From NCBI RefSeq assembly GCF_965219715.1, contig NZ_OZ244785.1:2170001-2234000 (forward strand): a DNA stretch of 64,000 nucleotides. Direction: 5' to 3'. Source of the DNA: Bacterioplanoides sp965219715. GTDB taxonomy: Bacteria > Pseudomonadota > Gammaproteobacteria > Pseudomonadales > Oceanobacteraceae. Each line of letters starts with the position of its first letter. Position 1 is the first letter of the stretch. A model generated the notes under the pieces. The model saw only the letters and a program-made list of their open reading frames with translations. It was not told the origin of the DNA and did not search any database. Both the position numbers and the translations under genes were made by a program. Of this stretch, positions 50,989-59,740 are shown piece by piece.

Positions 50989-52995
50989 CTATGACATCTT
51001 CCAACTCTGCGCTTGCGCCAGATCAGCCATTGGCTTACTAAAGAAATAGCCGCTCATACCATCAACACCGGTTGAACGCAGCGTTTCCACATCCGAGTTT
51101 TCTTCCAGGCCTTCACCAAGCACTAACAAATCCAGGTTGTGTGCAATCTGAACCATCGACTGAATAAAAAACTTATGATCCTGAGCCTTGTGTAAACCGC
51201 GATTAAAGCTGCCATCAATGCGCACATAATCCAAAGGTAAACGCTGCAAATAGGCAAAAGCCATACTGCCGGTACCCACCTGATCAATACCAACGGTTAC
51301 ACCATGCGCATTAACCAACAGTGCGAGCCGTGCCAGGGCAGACTCCATATTCGCAAGCGCAAACTCCGGAATTTCCAGAGCAATCATCGCAGCAACATCA
51401 CGATATTGGCTCAACAGCTCGGTTAATTTTTGGTGGAAGTGCTCATCCATCACCGATGCCGGTGAGATGTTAATACAATAGCGGGGCTTAGATTTGCCAC
51501 TTTCCAGCAGATTCTGATCAGTCTGAACTAAGGCAGTCAGCACCTTTTCAACAATACATAAATCGTATGCCGATGCCATTTGATGCTGTTCAACCATTGG
51601 CCAGAATCGTGCGGCGGACAATGTTTGCTGCTGCCACTGAATACGGCTGAATACTTCAAACTGCAATAACTCATCACTGCGATTACTGACAACCGGCATA
51701 AACTGCAGCTCAATTGCTTTTTCCTCCAGCACCGCTTCCAGTAGCGATTGCCATTCGTGAGCCGCCCATTCTTGCTGATTACCAGCCTGTTCACCATACA
51801 ATTGCGCCCGGGCTTCCGGATGACGCTGAGCCTGACGCAAAGCGGCATCTGCTTTCATCAATGCGGGTTGAATTTCTTCGTGCTGAGCTTGCAAAAATAC
51901 CGCGCCAATATGAAAAACCAGATGTTCGCCGGACGCTTCCTGGCGTTGTGACAGCGCACCCGCTGCCAACTCGGAGAAGGTCTGCTGCAACATATCTTCC
52001 GCCTGCAGCCGATCACTGCAGGGAACATACAGAGCAAAGTCAGCACCAGAGCGACGCCCAATCAATGCATTCTGATGTTGCTCTAGCCATTCAGACAGTG
52101 CCGTCGCCAATGTGCATAAACGGTCATCACCTTCCTGGCGACCGTACTTCTGGTTAAATTCAGCAAAGTTGTGCAATTGTAATAACATCAGGATTCCGGA
52201 GTGCTCACCTTCACCTTCCAGAACGTGAGCGATACGGCGATCAAAACCACTGCGGTTAGGCAGCCCGGTAACCGCATCCTGAAAAGATTCTTCCCGCAGC
52301 TGTTCAGCCATTGCCGACTGCTCTTCAAAAATGCTGCGCAACTTACGCACCATCTTATTCATCGCCAGTACCATTCGGCGCAATTCTCTGGCACGCGGAA
52401 TATCCTGCTGTTCTTGCCAGTCTTTTTCACAGATCGCCAGAGCCTGCTGCTCAACCCGTTTTAAGGGACGGAATAACCAACCCAGTAATAATTGCAAAGC
52501 CACCAGGCTAACAACCAACACCCAGGCAAACCAAACCAGTTCCGCCCGCACCATGGCCCATAAATCACGATAAGCAAAATCGCTGTGACTGGTTACCTTG
52601 ACGCTGCCAAGGCGCTGCCAGCCACTGGTTACGTCAGCCTCGGCCGCAATCAGATTGAGGTCCACCCAGTTAATAAACCAACCAGGCGCGGGAGCCTGTT
52701 CAAGAGCCTGGCGAGCACGGCGATGTAAAGGCTGACCATCCACCCGGGTAAATTCAATTTCGGCAAAAAAACCACGATCAAATAAAACGTCAATTAAACG
52801 TGATAACTGTACGTCGTCACCGGCGTCAACCTGAGTCATCGACAACGCCAGAGACGTCGCCGCATCATAAGCACGACCATTAAGCTGCTGTTGAAAATAA
52901 TCACGACCGTTCATCACAGTCACCAGCAAATTGCCGGCAAGCAGAGTCACAACCAGTAAGCCGGTCAGAATTGAAAATTGTTGCTTCAGTGTCAT
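50989..52995 (-). CDS. lapD: LapD-like c-di-GMP receptor
   Basis: A 668-residue inner-membrane signalling protein: first TM (LTGLLVVTLLAGNLLVTV), a periplasmic LapD/MoxY-type domain (about 30-150), second TM (AWVLVVSLVALQLLLGWL), HAMP, degenerate GGDEF (GRRSGADFALYVP, lacking GGDEF) and degenerate EAL (LQFEVFSRIQ in place of EALLR). Loss of both catalytic motifs matches LapD, which binds c-di-GMP with the EAL domain and holds LapG at the periplasmic side. It lies 12 bp downstream of lapG, the normal pair. Confidence 0.93.
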   Translation of the reverse strand: MTLKQQFSILTGLLVVTLLAGNLLVTVMNGRDYFQQQLNGRAYDAATSLALSMTQVDAGDDVQLSRLIDVLFDRGFFAEIEFTRVDGQPLHRRARQALEQAPAPGWFINWVDLNLIAAEADVTSGWQRLGSVKVTSHSDFAYRDLWAMVRAELVWFAWVLVVSLVALQLLLGWLFRPLKRVEQQALAICEKDWQEQQDIPRARELRRMVLAMNKMVRKLRSIFEEQSAMAEQLREESFQDAVTGLPNRSGFDRRIAHVLEGEGEHSGILMLLQLHNFAEFNQKYGRQEGDDRLCTLATALSEWLEQHQNALIGRRSGADFALYVPCSDRLQAEDMLQQTFSELAAGALSQRQEASGEHLVFHIGAVFLQAQHEEIQPALMKADAALRQAQRHPEARAQLYGEQAGNQQEWAAHEWQSLLEAVLEEKAIELQFMPVVSNRSDELLQFEVFSRIQWQQQTLSAARFWPMVEQHQMASAYDLCIVEKVLTALVQTDQNLLESGKSKPRYCINISPASVMDEHFHQKLTELLSQYRDVAAMIALEIPEFALANMESALARLALLVNAHGVTVGIDQVGTGSMAFAYLQRLPLDYVRIDGSFNRGLHKAQDHKFFIQSMVQIAHNLDLLVLGEGLEENSDVETLRSTGVDGMSGYFFSKPMADLAQAQSWKMS

Positions 52996-53007
52996 GGCCA
53001 GACTTCC

Positions 53008-53673
53008 TTATAAATCCATGCCGAGTTCATTCATACGAATCCGAAGATCGGTCCATAAATCGAGTTTGTTGGGATTGCCCATACGAATCCCCTCACCTTT
53101 CATTCGCTCCAGCCACATACCCTCGGCGTTAAAACTGTAAACCGGCGCCAGATCTCGACGTTCGGATGCCGGGCGAATACTTTTAATCAGGTTATCGAGT
53201 ACAAAAGGCACCGCATCCGGTGTGGGGAAATAGGTTAACACCATATGCGCCTGGTTATAACGCAAGGCTTTCACATAGGTAATGCGCAGTTTTTTGGTAT
53301 CAACACCTAGTTTGCGCAGGGAGTAATATTTTGCGATCACATAATCTTCGCAGTCGGCGCCGTTAGTCCCGAGCGCTTCGTAGGGCGTTGCCCAATAATC
53401 AACTTTTCCCCAATGCTTATCGTCGTTCACAAAGCGGATATAGCGATTAAAAAAGTCGTTTACCCGACGCAGTTTTTCGTCTTCGGATTCATTGGCGATA
53501 TCACGTAATTCGGTTTGCCAGTCCTGAATACGTTCGGCGGCTGACTCGCCATACTGCTGCCTTGCTTTATCAATCAGGTCCGATGGCACCCAGCGCTCCC
53601 AGTCCGCCACCAGCCACACAGGCAAAGATGAGCAGAACAACAGCAGCAACAGCCGGGATAAGGATTTCAACAT
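53008..53673 (-). CDS. lapG: LapG-like periplasmic cysteine protease
   Basis: A transglutaminase-like cysteine proteinase (BTLCP) that cuts the LapA-type adhesin at the N-terminus, releasing cells from biofilm unless LapD sequesters it. The catalytic Cys is in NGADCEDYVIAKYYSL, the His in NQAHMVLTYF, the Asp in FVLDNLIKSI. The start is uncertain: ATG 53673 gives a normal signal peptide (LKSLSRLLLLLFCSSLPVW), while ATG 53703 and TTG 53754 are further upstream. The adhesin substrate is not in the window. Confidence 0.92.
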   Translation of the reverse strand: MLKSLSRLLLLLFCSSLPVWLVADWERWVPSDLIDKARQQYGESAAERIQDWQTELRDIANESEDEKLRRVNDFFNRYIRFVNDDKHWGKVDYWATPYEALGTNGADCEDYVIAKYYSLRKLGVDTKKLRITYVKALRYNQAHMVLTYFPTPDAVPFVLDNLIKSIRPASERRDLAPVYSFNAEGMWLERMKGEGIRMGNPNKLDLWTDLRIRMNELGMDL

Positions 53674-53830
53674 CCTTGCAGACAATTGAACGGTCAGATC
53701 CATAGAACGGGAGATATCAACAAAACGGTAACTGCCATTAACTATAGCCAGCAATTGCCGCTTGTGTGATTGCCAACGGCTCTTTCTGAAGCTGCTACGC
53801 TTGTAGAGTCTCAGATGGGTAGTGAAGTTA

Positions 53831-55435
53831 ATGACTCAACCACAAACAAAAGCCGAAAAGCTCAGGCAATTATTTTCCAACCGGGTGATTAATCAGGTTC
53901 GTCAGGTGTTAGATCTCTGGCGCTGCCTGCCTGATACCAACTGGTCGATTACCGCAATGTCGGACTTTGCCAACGCTCTGGAGAAGCTTGAAAGCTCTGC
54001 GACCCGTTTTGAGGCGGAAAAACACGTTGCCCTGGCACGGGAGCTGTTAACTATTCTCGCCGAGATAAAACACGGCCAACCACCGGCCAGTGAGCAGCTG
54101 GAACAATTAAACAAACAGGTTCGCCAACTAAGCGAAACCGCACTGCGGCATAGCGACAAAGCCGGTGCAGACAATCTGATTCCCAGTAAAAAACCAATTT
54201 ATATTGCGGTTGATCATCAGGAAACCGCCGCTACCCTGTCGCAACAAATGGAATACTTTGGTTTGCGTGGAGCTATCCAGCAAAACGAGCAGGAATTTCT
54301 CACGGCCCTGCAGGAGCGCCATCCGGCAGCGCTGGTACTCGACATTAATTTTGTTGCTGACGGCCACGGTTTAGTACTGGCCGAAAAGATTCAGGCCGAA
54401 CGTGAACAACCTCTGCCGATTTTATTTACCTACCAACAACAGCAGCCAACCATTGAGCAAAAGCTGAGTGCCATGCGTAGTGGTGGTATTGGCCTGTACA
54501 ACAGCGATGAAATCCATTCGTTAATTGGCACACTGGAAGACTTACTGGACACCACGCCGGAAGATCCGTTTAGGATTCTGATTGTGGACGACTCCAAATC
54601 ACAGGCTATGTACAGCGCCAAGGTACTGAATAAAGCCGGGATGCTGACTGAAATCGTTAATGAACCGCTGCAGGTGCTGGATGTACTCAGCAAATACAAC
54701 CCAGATCTGGTGCTGATGGACATGTACATGCCAGACTGCAACGGCATGGAACTGGCGAAGGTGATTCGCCAACACAAGGAATATATTAACCTGCCGATTA
54801 TCTATTTATCGGGCGAAGAGGATAAACAGCGCCAACTGGATGCTATGGCCGAAGGCGGCGATGATTTTCTGACCAAACCCGTTGGTGCCCGACATTTATT
54901 ATCCACCGTAAAAACCCGGGTTCATCGTGCCCGACAATTGCAACACCTGATCGCTCGCGACAGTCTAACCGGCCTGCTCAACCACACCCATATTCTTGAA
55001 TCTCTGCAGGACAACCTCAATCAAGACAACGATATGCCAGTCAGCTTTGTGATGATTGATATCGACCACTTCAAAAACATCAACGATCAGCATGGCCATC
55101 CGGTTGGCGATATTGTGATTAAAAACCTGTCTCTGTTTTTAAAGCAAAGTCTGAGGAAATCCGATCCGATTGGCCGTTATGGTGGAGAAGAGTTTGCTGT
55201 GATACTGCGCGACGCCAATAGTGGACAAGCCGCCATGGTAATGGAAAAGCTGCGTACCAACTTCGCCAACCTGATTCATACCAGCGATAAATCGCTGCAA
55301 GTCACTTTCTCTTGTGGCCTGGCACAATGGCGAGGCGAGTCATTAAGTGAATTGGTTGAGCGTGCCGATCAGGCACTCTACCGCGCCAAACACAACGGCC
55401 GTAATCAGGTATTTGCTGCCGACAATGAGGTTTAA
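53831..55435 (+). CDS. REC-REC-GGDEF diguanylate cyclase, GcbA-like
   Basis: A protein of about 534 residues making c-di-GMP. The N-terminal helical part (1-115) is followed by a degenerate receiver (about 120-240, AALVLDINFVADGHG), a full receiver (about 243-365: ILIVDDSKSQAMYSA, LVLMDMYMPDCNG, FLTKPVGARH), and the GGDEF domain with active GGEEF (GRYGGEEFAVIL) and an intact I-site RKSD five residues before it, so feedback inhibition is expected. P. aeruginosa GcbA (PA4843) has, from memory, a similar plan and similar neighbours. The start is GTG 53822 or ATG 53831; the latter is used. Confidence 0.9.
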   Translation: MTQPQTKAEKLRQLFSNRVINQVRQVLDLWRCLPDTNWSITAMSDFANALEKLESSATRFEAEKHVALARELLTILAEIKHGQPPASEQLEQLNKQVRQLSETALRHSDKAGADNLIPSKKPIYIAVDHQETAATLSQQMEYFGLRGAIQQNEQEFLTALQERHPAALVLDINFVADGHGLVLAEKIQAEREQPLPILFTYQQQQPTIEQKLSAMRSGGIGLYNSDEIHSLIGTLEDLLDTTPEDPFRILIVDDSKSQAMYSAKVLNKAGMLTEIVNEPLQVLDVLSKYNPDLVLMDMYMPDCNGMELAKVIRQHKEYINLPIIYLSGEEDKQRQLDAMAEGGDDFLTKPVGARHLLSTVKTRVHRARQLQHLIARDSLTGLLNHTHILESLQDNLNQDNDMPVSFVMIDIDHFKNINDQHGHPVGDIVIKNLSLFLKQSLRKSDPIGRYGGEEFAVILRDANSGQAAMVMEKLRTNFANLIHTSDKSLQVTFSCGLAQWRGESLSELVERADQALYRAKHNGRNQVFAADNEV

Positions 55436-55533
55436 AACCGGACACTTGAAACCAGACGCTTAAAACTGGACGCTACGGGCAGTTTGCGGCAAACTCGCGC
55501 ATAAATTACTGTCCCCGGAAAACGAGCGTAGCC

Positions 55534-55998
55534 ATGGCAAAAATACTGGTACTACAAGGCCCAAATCTCAATCTGCTGGGCACTCGTGAACCGGAAATTT
55601 ACGGTGCTACAACACTGGCAGATATCGAACAGCAATTGCAAGCAAGTGCACAACACGCTGGCCATCAGCTTGATCACCTGCAAAGCAATGCCGAACACGT
55701 GTTGATTGATCGGATTCATCAGGCACACACTGATGGTACCGAATTTATTATCATCAACCCGGCGGCATTTACCCACACCAGCGTTGCTATCCGCGATGCC
55801 TTAGCTGGTGTCGCCATTCCGTTTATCGAAATTCATATTTCCAACGTACACGCCCGCGAAACCTTCCGTCATCATTCTTATCTGTCGGATATTGCAGTGG
55901 GCGTTATTTGCGGCCTGGGTGTTCAGGGCTATGACCTGGCATTGCAAGCAGCCATCGCAAAGCTGGAAAACACTTCATTGAAAAACCACAAGGCCTGA
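55534..55998 (+). CDS. aroQ: Type II 3-dehydroquinate dehydratase
   Basis: A 154-residue enzyme of the shikimate pathway. Catalytic motifs: VLQGPNLNLLGTREPEIYG (catalytic Tyr), QSNAEHVLIDRIHQA, IINPAAFTHTSVAIRDAL, and EIHISNVHARETFRHHSYLS with the catalytic His. In Pseudomonas it precedes accB and accC; here prmA follows directly, one base after the stop. Confidence 0.96.
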   Translation: MAKILVLQGPNLNLLGTREPEIYGATTLADIEQQLQASAQHAGHQLDHLQSNAEHVLIDRIHQAHTDGTEFIIINPAAFTHTSVAIRDALAGVAIPFIEIHISNVHARETFRHHSYLSDIAVGVICGLGVQGYDLALQAAIAKLENTSLKNHKA

Positions 55999-55999
55999 G

Positions 56000-56896
56000 A
56001 TGTCCTGGATTCAGATTCGTATTCACGCACAACGTGCGCAAGTTAATTCCATTGAAGATGCACTGATGGCACAGGGCGCGTTGTCCGTGACATTGCAGGA
56101 CGATGCCGACCAGCCCATTCTTGAACCGGAACTGGGTACCAATCCAATCTGGGATGAAACCCAGATTATCGGACTGTTTGAAGCGAACCAGAACAGCGAA
56201 CTGTTACTGAAAAACCTCAACGGCTTCTACCAGAACTTAAGTGGTCAGTCGCTGCCAAAACACAAACTCGAAATTCTCGAAGACAAAGACTGGATTCGCG
56301 CCTGGATGGAAGATTACCACCCGATGCAATTTGGTCAGCGTTTATGGGTTTGTCCAAGCTGGCAAACGCCACCACAACCGGATGCCGTCAACCTGATGCT
56401 CGATCCGGGCTTGGCGTTTGGTACAGGTACCCACCCAACAACCGACCTTTGCCTGCAATTCCTCGATCAGGAAGTTGAAGGCGAAGAACTGGTGGTCGAC
56501 TACGGCTGTGGTAGCGGTATTCTGGGCATTGCGGCACTGTTGCTGGGTTCAGAAAAAATGGTAGGGGTCGATATTGATCCGCAGGCACTGACAGCAACAC
56601 GTGACAACGCTGGCCGCAACAACATCAGTGATGATTTGTACGATGTCTTCCTGCCGGATAAAACACCTGACGTAAAAGCCGATATTATGGTGGCGAATAT
56701 TCTCGCCGGACCATTACAGGCACTGGCACCCGATATTGCTCGCCTGACACGCAGTGGCGGCAAGCTGGCGCTATCCGGATTGCTGGCTGAGCAGGCGGAA
56801 GAAGTGTCTCAATGCTACAGTCAGTGGTATAACATGAACCCTGCAAAACAGCTCGGTGACTGGGTACTGCTTACCGGAACCCGCCGTGAAGACTAA
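56000..56896 (+). CDS. prmA: Ribosomal protein L11 methyltransferase PrmA
   Basis: A 298-residue SAM methyltransferase that trimethylates L11. SAM motif I VVDYGCGSGILGIAALLLG (about residue 163), the preceding DPGLAFGTGTHPTTDLCLQF and MVANILAGPLQAL are diagnostic. The N-terminal ~60 residues form the L11-recognition domain. Confidence 0.96.
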   Translation: MSWIQIRIHAQRAQVNSIEDALMAQGALSVTLQDDADQPILEPELGTNPIWDETQIIGLFEANQNSELLLKNLNGFYQNLSGQSLPKHKLEILEDKDWIRAWMEDYHPMQFGQRLWVCPSWQTPPQPDAVNLMLDPGLAFGTGTHPTTDLCLQFLDQEVEGEELVVDYGCGSGILGIAALLLGSEKMVGVDIDPQALTATRDNAGRNNISDDLYDVFLPDKTPDVKADIMVANILAGPLQALAPDIARLTRSGGKLALSGLLAEQAEEVSQCYSQWYNMNPAKQLGDWVLLTGTRRED

Positions 56897-56934
56897 CACT
56901 CAACATCAATCGGAAATGGAGTAAAGGATACTCA

Positions 56935-58245
56935 ATGGCAGCTCACGTGACTCGATGTCCACATTGCCGCACCACATTCCGGGTGCGCGATGAACACCTG
57001 AAAGTAGCTAACGGTGCTGTGCGCTGTGGCTCCTGCCTGCAGGTGTTTAAAGCCGCCGAACATTTTGTTGATGAAGAACAACTGCAAGCTGAAAAACAGG
57101 CCGAAGAAAAACCGGTCAACCAGCCTGCTGCTAAGCCATCAGAGTCGAAGCCAGCTGAAGAAGAGCTGCTGATTCATGATGATATGGATGATGACATCGA
57201 CGACGATGTGTTGATTGGCGACGATGGCCTTATTCATGACGACATGATGGATGACGATGAGCCGGATACCCATGAGAGTATCAGTGACGACCCGATGGTC
57301 GACCTTGGTATTCGTGCTCCGGAGAAAGAAGATCGCCCGGCTCCACGCAACGACCTGGAAATTGACGCTTCAATCTTCGATCTGAAAAACGCCAGTACCG
57401 ATACCCTGGATCTGATGGATCCGGACTCCGCCGTTCACGATTTCACCAGCGATAAAGACCCGGACGAAGCCTGGGCAGATGCCTTGCTCGACGATGATGA
57501 TGGCGTAGAAGAAATCACTCTGGGTGGTCTGGAAATTTCAGAAACCAGTCAGTACAACTTCGATGACTCGGGTAATGACGAGGAATTCAGTCAGTTCAAA
57601 GCCGGCGCTGAAGCCGATGACTTCCAGGGCTTTGTTGATGACGACGACAATATGCACCTGGGCAGTGATGATCTGGACAGCGAAGCCACCGAAATTATGG
57701 TGCCAGCCGACAGTGTTGCCGGATTGCAGGAAGATCCGCTGGAGCTGCAAAAACGCAAAAGTGGTTCTTCTTTCCCATGGGGCTGGAGCCTGGCGTCGCT
57801 GTTAATGTTGTTGATCGCCGGTGGCCAGACACTGTTCTTTAAATTTGATCAGTGGTCACGTACGCCACAATGGCGCCCGCTGTATACCCAGGTCTGTAAT
57901 CTGGCCGGTTGCACATTGCCGAATGTACAAAACATGAAACAGCTGAGCACCCAACACCTGGTTGTTCGAAGCCACCCGAAATTGCAGAAAGCATTGATGG
58001 TCGACACCTTGATGCAAAACCTGGCCAATTACCCGCAACCCTTCCCCGATCTGGAACTGGTGTTCAGCGATCTGAACAATAATGTGGTTGCCAGCCGCCA
58101 GTTTTTGCCATCAGAGTACTTGTCCGGCGAGCTTGCTGGCCAGACTCTGATTCCAAGCAGAACACCGGTTCATATCGCCCTGGAAATTGCTGATCCGGGC
58201 CCGGAAGCGGTCAGTTATGCCATCCGCCTGCAAAGCAACCAGTAA
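56935..58245 (+). CDS. Zinc-ribbon / DUF3426 membrane protein
   Basis: A 436-residue protein: MJ0042-type zinc ribbon at the N-terminus (CPHCRTTFRVRDEHL ... VRCGSCLQVFKA), a long Asp/Glu-rich low-complexity region (about 55-270), one membrane helix (WGWSLASLLMLLIAGG, about 282-302) and a DUF3426 domain to the end. The corresponding PA4851-type gene lies in the same place between prmA and dusB in Pseudomonas; function unknown. The acidic stretch is unusually long. Confidence 0.88.
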   Translation: MAAHVTRCPHCRTTFRVRDEHLKVANGAVRCGSCLQVFKAAEHFVDEEQLQAEKQAEEKPVNQPAAKPSESKPAEEELLIHDDMDDDIDDDVLIGDDGLIHDDMMDDDEPDTHESISDDPMVDLGIRAPEKEDRPAPRNDLEIDASIFDLKNASTDTLDLMDPDSAVHDFTSDKDPDEAWADALLDDDDGVEEITLGGLEISETSQYNFDDSGNDEEFSQFKAGAEADDFQGFVDDDDNMHLGSDDLDSEATEIMVPADSVAGLQEDPLELQKRKSGSSFPWGWSLASLLMLLIAGGQTLFFKFDQWSRTPQWRPLYTQVCNLAGCTLPNVQNMKQLSTQHLVVRSHPKLQKALMVDTLMQNLANYPQPFPDLELVFSDLNNNVVASRQFLPSEYLSGELAGQTLIPSRTPVHIALEIADPGPEAVSYAIRLQSNQ

Positions 58246-58288
58246 GAAAACACTCAATTAACAAAATTTTGCCCACTGACAACCATTT

Positions 58289-58341
58289 CCCCCTTTATTC
58301 ACGAGGGGGTTATGAGTATCATACCGCGACTTTTTCGTCGC
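58289..58341 (+). promoter_or_regulatory. Hairpins in the dusB-fis leader
   Basis: CCCCCT-N9-AGGGGG (58289-58309) and GCGAC-N6-GTCGC (58326-58341) lie between the DUF3426 gene and dusB. The first could end the upstream transcript (no T tract); both sit in the probable dusB-fis control region. Confidence 0.4.
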
Positions 58342-58372
58342 ACACTTTTTGATCAGTTTTAATCGGTTATTC

Positions 58373-59359
58373 ATGCCTGCAATTGGCCCATATACGCTAC
58401 CTAATCCAGTGATTCTGGCACCAATGGCGGGAGTCACCGACCGTCCGTTTCGCCAGCTCTGTCGCCAGCTTGGCGCCGGCCTGGTTGTGGGCGAGATGGT
58501 GGCAGCCAACCCGGATATGCGTCATACACGCAAATCTCAGTTGCGCCTGGACCACACTGGCGAACCGGAGCCCATTGCCGTGCAGATCGTTGGTGGCGAT
58601 CCGGAAATTCTGGCAGACAGCGCGCAATTTAATGCCGCCAATGGCGCCCAGATCATCGACATCAATATGGGCTGCCCGGCCAAAAAAGTCTGTAACAAGG
58701 CTGCCGGTTCCGCGTTACTGAAAGATGAAGGCCTGGTGAAAGAGATATTACAGGCGGTAGTGGCTGCCGTTGATGTGCCGGTTAGCCTGAAAATACGTAC
58801 AGGCTGGAGCCCGGATCAGCGTAACGGTGTGAACATCGCCCAGATTGCCCAGGATGCAGGCATTGTGTCTTTAGCCGTTCATGGCCGCACCCGCGCCTGT
58901 GGCTACAAGAATACGGTGGAATACGACACCATCCGTAACATCAAAAGCAGCATCGACATTCCGGTGTTTGCTAATGGCGACATCACCAGCGCCGAAAAAG
59001 CTGCCGAGGTGATGAACTACACCGGTGCCGATGGCGTATTAATTGGCCGCGCGGCGCAGGGCAAACCCTGGATTTTCAGAGAGGTAAGTCACTACCTGGC
59101 AACCGGCGAACATCTGCCTACAGCCGAAATTGACGAAGTTGAACAGATTTTATTATCTCATTTAGACGCCCTACATGAGTTTTATGGCGACTATCTGGGA
59201 GTACGGATCGCTCGCAAACACGTTGGCTGGTACCTGCAACACCAGGCCAATGGCAGCGATTTCCGTCGAATTTTTAATCGCCTGGAAACAGCTCCAGAAC
59301 AGCGCCAGGCGATTGAAACGTTTTTTAAGGAATACGACAGAGAGGGACAAGCCGCATGA
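58373..59359 (+). CDS. dusB: tRNA-dihydrouridine synthase B
   Basis: A 328-residue FMN enzyme reducing uridine to dihydrouridine in tRNA D-loops. Motifs: PVILAPMAGVTDRPFRQLCR, IIDINMGCPAKKVCNKAAGS (catalytic Cys), VHGRTRACGYKN, and ANGDITSAEKAAEV. ATG 58373 (MPAIGPYTLPNP) is chosen as the family start; a longer TTG reading is unlikely. It overlaps fis by 4 bases (ATGA), the classic dusB-fis operon. Confidence 0.95.
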   Translation: MPAIGPYTLPNPVILAPMAGVTDRPFRQLCRQLGAGLVVGEMVAANPDMRHTRKSQLRLDHTGEPEPIAVQIVGGDPEILADSAQFNAANGAQIIDINMGCPAKKVCNKAAGSALLKDEGLVKEILQAVVAAVDVPVSLKIRTGWSPDQRNGVNIAQIAQDAGIVSLAVHGRTRACGYKNTVEYDTIRNIKSSIDIPVFANGDITSAEKAAEVMNYTGADGVLIGRAAQGKPWIFREVSHYLATGEHLPTAEIDEVEQILLSHLDALHEFYGDYLGVRIARKHVGWYLQHQANGSDFRRIFNRLETAPEQRQAIETFFKEYDREGQAA

Positions 59360-59670
59360 ACACCGAAGCATTATTAAGGAAGGTTGAAACAGTGACCGAC
59401 TCATCTGATCTACAAAACAACTTAAGCGCACCATCAGAATCATCGCAAACCCTGCGCGACAGTGTAGAAAAGGCCCTGCAGAATTATTTTGATCACCTCG
59501 ATGGTCAGCCAATCGTCGACTTATACGACATGGTGCTGTCCGAGGTTGAAGCGCCATTACTGGAAACGGTAATGAAATATACCCGCGACAACCAGACCAA
59601 AGCGTCCATCGTACTGGGGTTAAATCGCGGTACTTTGCGTAAAAAGTTAAAGCAGTACGGAATGCTGTAA
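59356..59670 (+). CDS. fis: Nucleoid protein Fis
   Basis: A 104-residue DNA-bending regulator. The C-terminal HTH is unmistakable (QTKASIVLGLNRGTLRKKLK, then QYGML), preceded by LYDMVLSEVEAPLLETVMKY. The first ~30 residues are variable. Transcribed with dusB; ends at a strong terminator. Confidence 0.97.
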   Translation: MNTEALLRKVETVTDSSDLQNNLSAPSESSQTLRDSVEKALQNYFDHLDGQPIVDLYDMVLSEVEAPLLETVMKYTRDNQTKASIVLGLNRGTLRKKLKQYGML

Positions 59671-59688
59671 TCCGATTTTTACTTTCTT

Positions 59689-59717
59689 AAGCGGCCTAGG
59701 CCGCTTTTTCTTTTTTT
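59689..59717 (+). terminator. Rho-independent terminator after fis
   Basis: AAGCGGCCTAGGCCGCTT is a self-complementary stem followed by TTTC and T7. It leaves only 23 bp before the purH start. Confidence 0.92.
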
Positions 59718-59740
59718 AATAGCTTAGAAAACCTGACCAT

